From contig JABYQU010000071.1 of the NCBI GenBank assembly GCA_022264855.1, forward strand, positions 1 to 64,000: DNA of 64,000 bases, given 5' to 3'. Positions 10,076 to 20,151 of the stretch are shown here, piece by piece (the stretch's first letter is position 1; each line of letters begins with the position of its first letter). Source of the DNA: Lenzites betulinus (lineage: Eukaryota > Basidiomycota > Agaricomycetes > Polyporales > Polyporaceae). The notes beneath the pieces were generated by a model, which had not been told where the DNA came from, made no database searches, and worked only from the letters and a program-made list of their open reading frames with translations. The position numbers and the translations under genes are program-made.

Positions 10076-11389
10076 ATGGACTCCGGACCCGGGTCATCAA
10101 CCTCTCAGCTTAGCTGGGGAAACGTCGGGCTTGCATTCTCCTTCATACTCCTCGATGGCTTCATCTCAACAACGTTTGGCCTGGGAGTCGGGAGCTCGCT
10201 CATCACCGCTGCAGTACGCTGCATAGTGCAGCTCAGTGTAGTTGCGCTCATCTTGCAAAAAGTGTTCGAGACGAACAATCCCTGGGCGGTCGCGGGAATG
10301 GCATGTTTACTGAATTTTATGGGCACGGCAGAGACAGGCAAGTACTTCACCTCTGGCGCCCCATACGCGCCGCTCATTCACGCTCGTTTGAAGTGGTGAA
10401 CAAGTCCAAGAAACGCTACGATTATATGGTCGGTTTAGTGCTTATTCTGCGATGGTGATCATTCCGCTGAAACTCTGCAGTTTCCGTCAGTATTACTCGG
10501 CATGCTGGGGTCGACAATCCCGGTGTCCATCATCGGCACACGCTTTGCCATGGATGTGGAGCCCTTCTGGAAGCCCGAACAGTACAGTGCGTACTTCTCC
10601 TAACCTACACGGCAAGCATACCAGTTGCTGTTCAATGAGAAACGCGCGACACATTTGCCAATGCGTTATTCTGGAGCCCGTCGTGATATTCATGGAGAAT
10701 ATAAGCTGACCATGTGTAGTTCCCATCGTTGGTATGTTGTGCGGCGCAACCATTTCCGGCATCGTGGTCTCTGTGACATACGTTTTGAAAGAGATCTAGT
10801 ATGCACTCATCGATGCCCGTTTCACGAATTCGTGCTCATCCTTCACAGCGATAACAAGGACAAAGTGGAGATGTACCTTGCTTTCGGCGCGTCTCGGTTC
10901 GAGGCATGCAAGCCCATCGCCCGCGACGCGCTCCGCCTCGCACTCACCCCCAACATCAACCAGATGAGGTCAGTAATTCTTAGACAGCGTCTGCTGCGAC
11001 GCTCGCTCAATTTCTATTCCCCCAGTGTTATTGGGATCATCGCCATTCCAGGCATGATGACCGGTGCTATCCTGGGAGGCTCGTCCGTCGAACAGGCTGC
11101 CCGCCTCCAGATGGTCATCATGTTCATGATTTCGTCCTGCACTGCGCTCTCCTCCATTGTTGTGACCATCTTCGCTCTCGGGGTCGTCGTCGACAGTGAA
11201 CACCGGATCCGTGGGGACAGGATCGACACCCGGGAACATGCAATCTATCGGGGGAGGAATTGGGTGTTTAGCAAGATCGTCTCAGGCATCAAACACGTCG
11301 CGTTTGGTTTGGTTGGGAGCGTGAGGAAGCTGTTTGGGAAGCATGATGTCGAAGACAACGCGTCGGAAAGGCAGAGACTGCTTGGCTGA
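10076..11389 (+). CDS. UPF0014 family membrane protein (FetB/ALS3-like), 321 aa
   Basis: Exons 10076-10337, 10394-10428, 10481-10586, 10720-10798, 10849-10968, 11026-11389. The protein is strongly hydrophobic, with about seven predicted membrane spans, and has family segments such as MFPSVLLGMLGSTIPV, YLAFGASRFEA and IPGMMTGAILGG. In E. coli the family member FetB is the permease of an iron-exporting ABC transporter; in plants ALS3 acts in aluminium tolerance. The fungal role is unproven, but transport of metal or small solutes is a fair inference. No ABC ATPase partner lies nearby. Intron 1 starts with GC in the context CAG|GCAAGT, the usual GC-AG consensus; it is needed to keep the frame. 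The C-terminal 80 residues are hydrophilic and likely cytosolic. Confidence 0.9.
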
Positions 11390-11677
11390 GTAGTATCAAT
11401 CATCTTATATTCCAACGCACTTGGACCGATTCAAGGTGTAGACTGATGTACTAAAACCATGTACACAATTCTGGAGCTTCACACCAGTAAAACCTGGAAT
11501 TATCGCTCTCTCGATGCAATATTGAGGGCTCGACGCAGTCCCTCGTAGATCGGGGTCACGTGGGCGTATTATACCAAACGCCGGAGGAACGCGTCCAAGT
11601 AGTCAGCTTGTCATCCACCACATCACTCGACATTAACCAACTAAGCGCGACGTTGTATATCGCCCCCCTGTAATTCT

Positions 11678-13551
11678 ATGGTGCTCCGTAAAACGCGCAT
11701 CAAGGCCCCCGCGAAAGGGAAGACAGCTACTTCCAAACGCGGTGCGACCCAGCCCAACACCCAGGGGAGACGTACTGCCCAGCGCGACGCGTCGACAGAG
11801 GAAGTAGAGGTAGTCGTGTCTGATAGCGATACCGAAGAACTCTTGGACGAGGACAAAGACGCGTCAGATGTGGAGTCATTGGATAGCGACGCGCTGGATG
11901 AAGACGACCTCGAGGTGACCACCAACCGCAAACGCAAACGCGCTGCGCCGGCGTCGAAGAAATCACAAGTGAAGAGTAAACGGATTTCGTCTCAGAAGAA
12001 ACGCAAGACGAAAGTAGACGACGAGGACGAGGACGACTTTGAGCTGGGTGAAGGGCAGGAAGTCGTCGGGGTGGTTGTCAAGGCTCCGAAGACAGGACGT
12101 GGTGAGCGTCGTGATAGCGTCATTATCGTCTACTATGTCCTGAAAGAGGAGGATCAGTTCCCCCTGGACAAATATCGAAGAACACCCTGGACTTTCTCTC
12201 GGAACTCAGGAGGCCGGAGTGTAACGACCGAGAATGGTGCGTACAGCGGCACACTTTGTAAGACCAAACACTAAGCACCCAGTGCTGGGGACCAAAGGTT
12301 CAAGCTTCACGGTAGGTCCTCAGACTGTGCACCCGTCGCCGAATCTGTCTTATGCGCCAGAACTACAGAGCCTGTATACCGCCTCGCAGAAAACGAATGG
12401 AAAGCATTCGTTGAGCACGTCACCGACTGCCTTGTAGACGTCGACCCGCAGATTCCGCACCTACCCCCAAAAGACGTCATTCACAGAATTTACCGCGACG
12501 TGAGGGGATCTGTTACTCGGTTTGTGTATTGACTCTCAAGCAGCTGTCCGACCTTAGGTCCGTTTCAGCAACGACAAGACCCCTTACAAGACGGGTTTCT
12601 CGGCCAGCTTCTCACGAAGTGGCCGCAAGGGCATTTTTGCCGGTTGTAAGTAACGGAGTTCTAGAATGCAATACATATTTTGCCTCCACTGACGTCTTCT
12701 AATGTAGACCATATGTACGCTGTTGAGCTGCCCCTAGCTTCGGTTGATTGTTGATTAACTCTCTGTTCCGCGCTGGCCACTCGCAGAGCTAGTAAGCAGT
12801 ATGTCGCTCCGTGCTTCAGTCAAATGCTCACATGCTGTATATCCAGTCAAGTCTGGCGGTGAGAGCCTGATCGCCGCGGGTACTTGGTGTCCGGGGAAGA
12901 ACGAGATTCAGACCATCCGGTAAGCACATGCCAGTCCATTCCGGCGGGCATAGTTCGCTCATCTAGCATACAGCAACAACCTTCTTCGATCGACGCGACG
13001 TCTACGGCAGATCATATCTGCCCTGGAGTTCGAAGCGCTCTTCGGGCCAGCGCACCCACACCCGAAGGGCGAACGCCAGAACGTGTTTGGGTTTGACGAC
13101 GAGCTGAAGGTAGCACCGAAAGGCGTGCCAAAGACACACAAGTAAGTGTCTCGCCTGTTACTCCCGTGTCGGTAAGCTGAACTGAAGCCGTTTCTACCCA
13201 CGCGCGTTAGGGACATCGACCTGCTGAAATGTCGCTCATTCGCCGTTGTCCACAAGTATGTACACTGTGCCTGCCGCCTTCGGATGTTCTAACGATCCCG
13301 TTCTCCAGGTTCACGGACAAGCAGGTCCTTTCGCCAGACTTCAAAGATGAGCTTGCGAGAGTCGCGCTGGTGATGCGGCCGCTAGTGCACTGGTACGGCT
13401 TAACACGATCTTAATGTAACATGCAAGCTGAGCGAGTGGTTTTTGCAGCTTGAACGACCTGATGACCATCCAAAACGCCGACGATAGCGAGTCTGAGGAC
13501 GACGAAGCAGGCGAAGATGCGGACGGTGATGGCGTTGACGATGAGGATTAG
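11678..13551 (+). CDS. DUF2461 domain protein with acidic/basic N-terminal tail
   Basis: The first exon (11678-12101) encodes a disordered, highly charged tail with acidic runs (DEDEDD) and a Lys/Arg cluster (NRKRKR) resembling a nuclear signal. Later exons encode a DUF2461 domain: NTLDFLSELRRPECNDREWF, a segment ending GGESLIAAGTWCPGKNE, and a C-terminal ARVALVMRPLV. Supported exons are 12158-12236, 12298-12311 (14 nt), 12369-12499, 12558-12645, 12847-12919, 12974-13141, 13211-13255, 13309-13392 and 13449-13551. Between 12646 and 12846 a tiny exon near 12708 (encoding part of GYHI) is likely, but no junction restored frame neatly there. The domain function is unknown in all kingdoms. The protein ends in an acidic tail. 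Confidence 0.85.
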
Positions 13552-14622
13552 ACATTGCTATCCTTAACTTGCTGTGTCTGCATCGCTTTATCTCCGCTGC
13601 CTCCTTGTAGGTGCTTCATCTGTGCTCTCTGCTATATGATGATGACGATCATTACTTATAGCTTATGGCCTCCATGTTATTCTACCTCGAGACTGCTATG
13701 ATAGTTAAAGCCATCGATTTCTTGCCTCGGTACCGCTGTTGCCGCTAGTTCTGATGTGAAGACAAGTTGATTGCTCAATAGCCGTACATCGATGGCCTAC
13801 CCGACATCCAGCACAACCGCTGCAACCTCTGGCCACTCATGTTGCCGTGTACGGCTTGATGAGGAGGGGCAGTTGCTTATTTACGCCCAAGTTTCATGGC
13901 GATGGCACATCAGCAGCGCTCTATGGTATCTCATCAATATGTGTCACATTATTAATAAATGGGAGAACAAAGCTCCAGCTCAGGATCCGGATGTCTCAGG
14001 ACGCAACAGGGTGGAAACTCACCATCTGAGTCATAGAAGTCGGTTGAGTCACCGCCGCGTGCACCCTGAGTAACTTGGAACTCGGGACAGCGGCGTCTCA
14101 AAACAGAACGGAATCGCCAGCGGCGTCGTCTGCCTTGACGACACCCGAAGCACAATTGCAGGCCGCCGCAGAGACGCATGCTAGCGCTGATATTAGAGTC
14201 AACTCCGTGAAGACCTTGAGGCGAGATCATGATGACGGGGATGACAGAAGTAGCATTGCAGCGGAATACGAGAGTCTTAAGCTACATACGTAGCCTCTTA
14301 TACCATGATCCTGTTCTTAGAGACTTGCCTATTATGGTGATAGATCTCACGAGATGATCGACGATCTGATCAGAGCTAATCAACTTAGTAAATTCAGGTT
14401 TGTCCAGGTTTGTCCCCGGCATACATAGTCTCGTAGTCTTTGGGCCACAGCGACAGGTTGAAGACATCAGCGCAGTATGTGTGTGGGTTCCTTTATACAC
14501 GGCATCTCATAATGACAACTTATTACACCCAGATCTACCGACGGTGATACAAAACTAGTAGTACCCTGTAACGGCGTACTACTAAAAATCCGACGCTCAG
14601 AAGTAACGGCCAAGGATTGAAT
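13552..14622. other. Intergenic region with gene relic
   Basis: Apart from the relic of the HNH-type gene at 14089-14223, no coding region is supported. The sequence just upstream of aminotransferase A (14281-14622) carries no clear TATA box. Confidence 0.5.
14089..14223 (-). pseudogene. Decayed fragment of the HNH-nuclease-like gene
   Basis: On the + strand the stretch matches 25402-25499 (for example GCCGCCGC-GAGACG and CTCGTCTGCCTTGAC), then jumps to 25825-25870 (TCAGCGCTGATAT, AGAGTCGACTC, GTGAGAACCTTGAG). It thus keeps the end of exon 1 and the 5' flank of the gene at 24204-25805 but lacks about 320 bp between. Frames are broken. It is a partial genomic duplicate in the same orientation as the full gene. 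Confidence 0.8.
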
Positions 14623-16418
14623 ATGGTGCAAAGTCTCCCTTCCGAGTTTTACGCCGACTTCCTGTCGACTGCGGCCAAGGCACGCAAGCCCAACCCAAGT
14701 GCGCCATGCACCTGCGGCTCTTATATACCAGCCCATGATCGCTCACGCACCCATCTACAGTCCGCGGCCTCTACCCACTCGAGGCCCGCCCCGGAGTGAT
14801 CTCCCTCCTCGCGGGCAAGCCCAACGCTGCCACCTTTCCGCTCACTTCCGTGCTGATCAAGGCGCGCTCCCCGACGGACCCGGAACAGGAGGTCACGACG
14901 GAGATTACGGGGAAGGCGCTCGCGGAGGGCCTCCAGTACGGCCCGACAGCGGGGCACCCGGGGCTGATCGAGTGGACTCACGGCTTGCAGAAGCGCGAGC
15001 ATGGGCGTGGAAAGGGCGAGGGGTGGAGGATTAGTGTTGGGTCAGGGTCACAGGATGTCATCCATAAGGTAAGCACGCCACAGACAGATGCGTTGCGCGC
15101 GGAAAAGGCTGATGGCTCGGAACAGGCTATCCTTGCGTTGGTTAATCCGGGTGATGCAGTGTTGGTCGAGTCTCCAGTATACGCGTGAGTGGGGGGTGCT
15201 TTCGCAATACATAGTGATACTCATTATACTCATAGCGGGATTCTGCCTACCTTCGAATCCTTGGGCTGCGAAATCATCCGTAAGTTTTCCGCTTCCCATA
15301 TCCAATCGGAATTGTGGATGTTTACCCGGTGCCGAATTCTAGCTGTCCCAACGGACTCTCAAGGCATCAACGCCGCCTCCCTCCGGTCAACTCTGGCGAA
15401 TTGGCCGACAACGAAGCCCAGGCCCAAAGTCTTGTATACTGTGCCCGTACGTGTGCGCTCTCCCGCTTGCCCCCGCTGAGCTCATGGTACCCTTCGAAGT
15501 ATGGCGGAAACCCGACAGGCATGACCGCATCGAAGGAGCGCCGCCAGGAAGTGCTTGCTCTTGCGCTAGAGTACAACTTCCTCATTCTTGAGGGTCAGTG
15601 TCCGCTTCCTCCGAGTATCACAATGTTGACGCTCCTCAAACATGTGCTCAGACGACCCGTACTACTATTTGTACTTTGGCAGCGCTGCCCGGCCGCCGTC
15701 TTACTTTTCACTCGAGCTGGAGCTGCCCGAGGTCGGGCGAGTAGTGCGCTTCGACAGTCTTTCGAAGATTCTCTCCTCAGGCATCCGCATTGGCTTCGCA
15801 TGCGGCCCTGAAGCGATCATGACCGCCATCGACCTGCACGTTCGTCCGTTTCACTTGGAATTTGCTTGAATAAGCGCGAGTTGCTGATGCCTCTCTCCAC
15901 ACAGACCGCGCTGGCGAACCTGCAGACGTCCTCGCTTACTCAGACGATAGCACACGCACTGCTCGAGTCGTGGGGGTACGACAACTTCAAGCTGCATACG
16001 CACGCCGTGTCGGAGTTCTACAAAGGCAAGCGGGACGTCTTTGAGCGGTACATGAAGCAGTACCTCGACGGGCTGGCGGAGTGGGACACGCCAGAGGCAG
16101 GGATGTTCTTCTGGTACGACCTTTTCTGCACACTTACCTTGTGCCACACTATTGTTCATGGGCTCATACGTTGCGCCCAGGTTCAAGCTGCTGCTGCGAG
16201 CTCCCGGCGCCGAAGGTGACGTAGAGGAAGACTCGGAAAATCTGATTCGCACCACGGCGCTGGAGAAGGGTGTCCTTGCGTTGCCCGGGACTGTCTTCCT
16301 GCCTGACGGAGCCAAAACAGCCTATGTCCGCGCGGCATTTAGCCTGCTGGACGAGTCCGACGTGGAGGAGGCCATCAAACGGCTGCGAGACGTCGTGCTC
16401 GAGGCCCGGGGAACATAG
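14623..16418 (+). CDS. PLP aminotransferase, kynurenine/2-aminoadipate type (copy A, 439 aa)
   Basis: Nine exons: 14623-14698, 14761-15068, 15126-15184, 15236-15279, 15343-15446, 15500-15593, 15652-15839, 15905-16113, 16181-16418. The fold type I motifs are in order: SLLAGKPN near the N-terminus, the substrate loop LVNPGDAVLVESPVYA, YGGNPTGMT, DDPYYYLYFG and the PLP lysine in DSLSKILSSGIRIGF. This is the class I/II family that includes fungal Aro8, bacterial LysN and animal KAT II, which transaminate aromatic amino acids, kynurenine or 2-aminoadipate with 2-oxoglutarate. The exact substrate cannot be read off. It lacks an evident mitochondrial presequence, so it is probably cytosolic. A close paralogue with the same exon sizes lies at 35212-37167. 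Its stop is only 74 bp from the convergent COQ4 stop. Confidence 0.93.
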
Positions 16419-16492
16419 CGAGAGCGGGGAGCGTCAGAATAAAACCCAAAGAGTGTACCACATGTACCAAACATTTGATGTATATCATAGGA

Positions 16493-17459
16493 CTAAGCGC
16501 TAGCTTGTTGGGCCCGCTTTGCCGCGGCAGCCTTGGCTTCGCTGAGGGGCCTGCTCCAGCGCGGTTCCGGAGGGTCCCAGATGCCGAACTCCTTCTTCAT
16601 GTCCGCAATGTTCTGCTCCCAGCGATTCTCCCAGTAGACAGTGATCAAGCTCTGCGCGGAGCTGCCGCACTTGACGGCCCAGGGGACAAACTCGCGGAAC
16701 AGGCGCTCGCGCTTGGTGTGCGTGAGGCGGAGGTGGCCGAACGCCGCGGCAAAGCCCGCCATGGGGAGCCCGAGGTTCGCGAACTCGAAGAACTTGAGCG
16801 CGAGCTCGGACTCGACGTTCACGGGCATGCCGACGATGCAGTGGTAGAAGTCGTGGCACTCCCGGTAGCGCTGCATGACGTACGCGAGCTCGGGGTCGTC
16901 CACGTAGTGCACCTGCGCGTGGTCGGAAAAGCACTGGATGCGCGGGAGAGGGGTGCGGGCGTGCTTACGGGTTCGCGCGTGTCTGGGGTGACGCCGCAGC
17001 GCTCGAGCCAGGTCACGTACGCGTTGCCGAACGTGCCCTCGGGGAGCTGCGCGAGTGTGTTCATGTCCACGGTTTCGGAGTTCACCCGCGGGCGGTCCCT
17101 CAGTATCTGGCGGCCCTCTGCGCTCGCCAGCATCGCGTCACGCAGCCGAGGAAGCACAGGGCCCGAGGTCAGGTCGCCAAGCGCGGCGACCATATCTGGC
17201 GGGCTGGGGGATTACGCTCGGCCACTATGCGCAGGCGGCACGGAGACGCACCTCCCCTGCGCGGGTTCGCGAGCGACATGAATGCAGAGCCGAGGGTGAG
17301 GAAGCCTGCCTCGAACCAGTTGAGCGGGACGTGTCCCTCGTAGGCCGGCTGCGTCTTGACCCCGCGTTTGCTCGAGAACGAGAGGCTCAGCGGGGCCACA
17401 GCCAACGCACGGCGCGTCGTATGTCGTGATGCGCGCAGAGCAGAGGAAACGAGAGACAT
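16493..17459 (-). CDS. COQ4: COQ4, ubiquinone biosynthesis protein (284 aa)
   Basis: Exons 17459-17252, 17195-16969, 16912-16493. The N-terminus (MSLVSSALRASRHTTRRAL) is basic and Ser-rich with no acidic residue, as in a mitochondrial presequence. The core carries the family hallmark HDFYH followed by the downstream Glu (HDxxH-x11-E), the metal-binding signature, then the segment EFANLGLPMAGFAA. COQ4 works at the matrix face of the inner membrane and is now linked to C1 decarboxylation/hydroxylation of the coenzyme Q head group as well as to the CoQ-synthome. Length is close to human COQ4 (265 aa). The C-terminus ends in an Ala/Lys-rich helix. The gene is convergent with aminotransferase A. 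Confidence 0.95.
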
Positions 17460-17954
17460 GGCGTATGTTGCCAGCCGGACGTGGTATGTTGTCGAAGGTA
17501 AGTGAGCGAGGAGCGAGGCTCGCCGACTGGCGCGCGCTCCGGAGTTCGCCAGAAAGTGGCTGCGCATCCAAAGCCTCCGGCCCTCCGCCGTCTCTTGCGC
17601 CGCAACGACCATGTCCAGCCTCACGCGCCGTCGCGCCTCCCACTGCACCAGCCTTGGCTCACAGGCTCAGTGCTGGGCGACCAGGCGACTATGGAGGCGC
17701 GGAGACTGTTATGGTAATCGTAGCCATCTGTCCCTCTTGCCACTCGACCATCTGATTTGAGCTTGGTCCCGCACAGGCCACACAGCGCACAAAGCACTCG
17801 CTCTCGCGTACCTTCGGGGCTTGCTTGGTCGTCGTATGGAGCGCCTTGACCCTCCGTAAATTGCGCTCAATGATCTCCGAGCAGCTGTGTCGTGCCCCTG
17901 GGCCACACCAGGACAAAGAAGTCCAGCGAGTCAAAGCGTATCTCCTGAGAAGGC

Positions 17955-17963
17955 TTAAATAAA
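17955..17963 (+). promoter_or_regulatory. TATA-like element of the C2H2 gene
   Basis: TTAAATAAA lies about 60 bp before the ATG at 18023, the spacing expected for a TATA box with a short leader. It argues against the upstream in-frame ATG at 17996 or the alternative start at 17984. Confidence 0.4.
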
Positions 17964-18022
17964 GGCTCATTCGTGCCCTTGAGATGCTACGAGCCCCCGT
18001 CTTTCATCTCCCCACAGTCCTC

Positions 18023-19018
18023 ATGTCGCACACGTACTATCGGCCAACCCTGCAGCCTGTCCCGCAGCACTATCTCGGCATGTCTCTTGCCAACACACCA
18101 GTGGTGGCAATCAGCAGGCCCATGCCCCAGCAGCCCCGACGCAGGCCCACTCAACTCAAGCCTGCCGATCGGCGGAAGCGGTACGGCGTGATCTTCCCCA
18201 CGACGAACGCGCCCCGCAGTGTGTACGAGGACGGCGATGACGAGAGTACATGGTCCATGTCGCGCTCCCGGTCGTCGCGCCGTATGTCGACAAGCAGGGG
18301 CGCAAGCATCCGAACACGGAACAGCAGCCCCGCGCAGGAGATCGCCGCGCGTTACAGGGCCTCGCACGCAAGCGACCCGCGACCACGGCCGCGCGTGTCG
18401 TCTTCGGTCACCTACCTAGACGTCCCAAGCACGGCGTCTATGGAAACGGAGCTGAGCGATATCTCTGGTCCTCGCTTACGCTTCAGGGAATCGCGAGCCA
18501 CCGCGATCGACCAAGCAGTAAGTCGCGATCATTCACGCCTGTCTTCCATGCTCACAAACCACTGCTCTATAGGCCAGAGAGGCGTACGTGATGGCCATCC
18601 GGTGGGGACTCGACCGAGACATCCCATGCCAACGTCCAGGGTGCCGGGACGTGCTACCCGACATGCGCAGTCTCGCTGCGCACCTCACAATACATGATAT
18701 CGATCCCATGGAAAGGTGCGCCGACACTCTTCTGTGCAATTCACGACTTGTAGCTTATGCACTTTCTGACCACTCAGATATGTCTCTTCGCCGCCATATG
18801 CCTCGTTCCTCGACCTCGGTCATTCTGTCGGGCAGCGACCACGGCGGCATTATGCCCCTTCCCCCGCCCCATATGCGTGCTCTGTGCGACGGCAGTGTGC
18901 GTACATTCTTTGGATGCGGGTGCATCATCCGCTGACTGCTCCAATCTTCAGGCAAGATACGCAAGTATCTAGCAATGCTAGCATGCTGCAGTGTGACCCG
19001 CGATGCGCAGCATGGTGA
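18023..19018 (+). CDS. C2H2 zinc-finger protein, hypothetical
   Basis: Exons 18023-18517 and 18573-18715 are well supported; a third exon 18778-19018 is tentative. The N-terminal 165 residues are Ser/Arg/Pro-rich (SRSRSSRRMSTSR) and probably disordered. Exon 2 encodes one classical finger: C-x4-C-x12-H-x4-H (CQRPGCRDVLPDMRSLAAH). It could bind nucleic acid, but a single finger with unusual C-x4-C spacing gives no target. A further intron (from about 18821 to 18951) would give a shorter C-terminus ending in KIRKYLAML, equally possible. I do not recognise an orthologue. Confidence 0.6.
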
Positions 19019-20151
19019 TTTCTGAGCGCACTTCTTGCCCCAGACTACCCATTCGACCGGCCACTCGCTGACGAGACTGGATTCTGCTCCGAAGACATGC
19101 GATTTCGTTTTGGACCTGGACTCCCGGTGGAGAACTTGACGTCGCCGTCTTGGGCCTTGACCTCATCTTATGCTGTACACTTCTCATGCTGTACACTGCT
19201 GCTATTCGTTCCTGACGTCCCATATTTCGCCGGTTCAGCGCTCGTACTACTGTATTCTTACCGGACGCTTCATCCCGGCTGCCGTTCTGTTTTGTATCGC
19301 TTAGCCAACCTTCCGTGCTCGACATACATGTAACTTTCTATGTCCCGTTACCGTTTATATTCGAATTCAGTGGCGATCTCCGCTTTCTACAGCGTCTAAG
19401 TGGTAGAACTGAGCCTCCACTCAGCGTGCTCTTAAGCTACATATACAGCTAGTCTCCTATAGGTAGACGTTACAATGTGCAAGCACATGCGTCAAAATTC
19501 CGTGTATTGTTTAGCGTAACGGCGACGAGTAGCGACTGGGATTTCGTAGATACCTCCACTTCATCGGAAAAAACAGAGACAGCATCAGAAGGCTTGAGAA
19601 GGAACCGTCCAGGCCGCCAAGATCTCGAGGACATGGTCAGTGTACACTGGCTTTCTGCCTTTTACCCTGTTCATGGCGATAAGAATACAGGTCGAGCGTC
19701 GAGAACCGAGACAACCACATCTGCTTTTTCAGTACTAGTGGAGGGTATAACGAGCGTGCTCCAGACACACTCATTAATATTGCGGTTGCCGACACGGTGG
19801 TACGTCGGTCCTTAGTACGCTCAACGTCTCGGGATCCACGCCATACCCTCCCTCATGTAATCTGACTGTTTTGCAGTACTCAGTTACAGTACTCATGTAT
19901 AGCATATACAGTACCAATACGCCTGCGAGGCCGTACGCAAGTTCCGTCGTGTGGGCGGTGTGCAAACAAGAGGTCTAAGCGAGCTTTGGCTGTCGGGCTC
20001 GGAGGGAAGAGTGGGACAAAGCGGGCAATACCGTTACGTAATCAATAGTCGGACGCGGTCGGCGGTTGTGCCTGGGCCACAAGTTGCACCAGCACATCTT
20101 GACCACAACCCCCACACCATCTCGCATTCCGTGTACTTTTATGTGACAAGC
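19019..20151. other. Intergenic region with gene relic
   Basis: No intact gene. Positions 19500-19735 are a decayed copy of part of the HNH-type gene. The remaining sequence shows only short random frames. Confidence 0.5.
19500..19735 (+). pseudogene. Second decayed fragment of the HNH-nuclease-like gene
   Basis: The + strand here matches the minus strand of 25245-25040. The translation keeps DLEDMVSVHWLS, the same as the last codons of exon 2 plus the start of the following intron in the full gene, and the AACACAG|GTCGAGCGTCGAGA acceptor region as AATACAGGTCGAGCGTCGAGA. Because intron sequence is included, it is a DNA-level duplicate, not a retrocopy. It is inverted relative to the full gene, which is 5 kb away. 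Confidence 0.8.

Noticed and set aside
16500..16934. 144-codon Arg-rich frame overlapping COQ4
   Set aside because: It is a shifted frame of the COQ4 last exon, which has a clear family match in the other frame.
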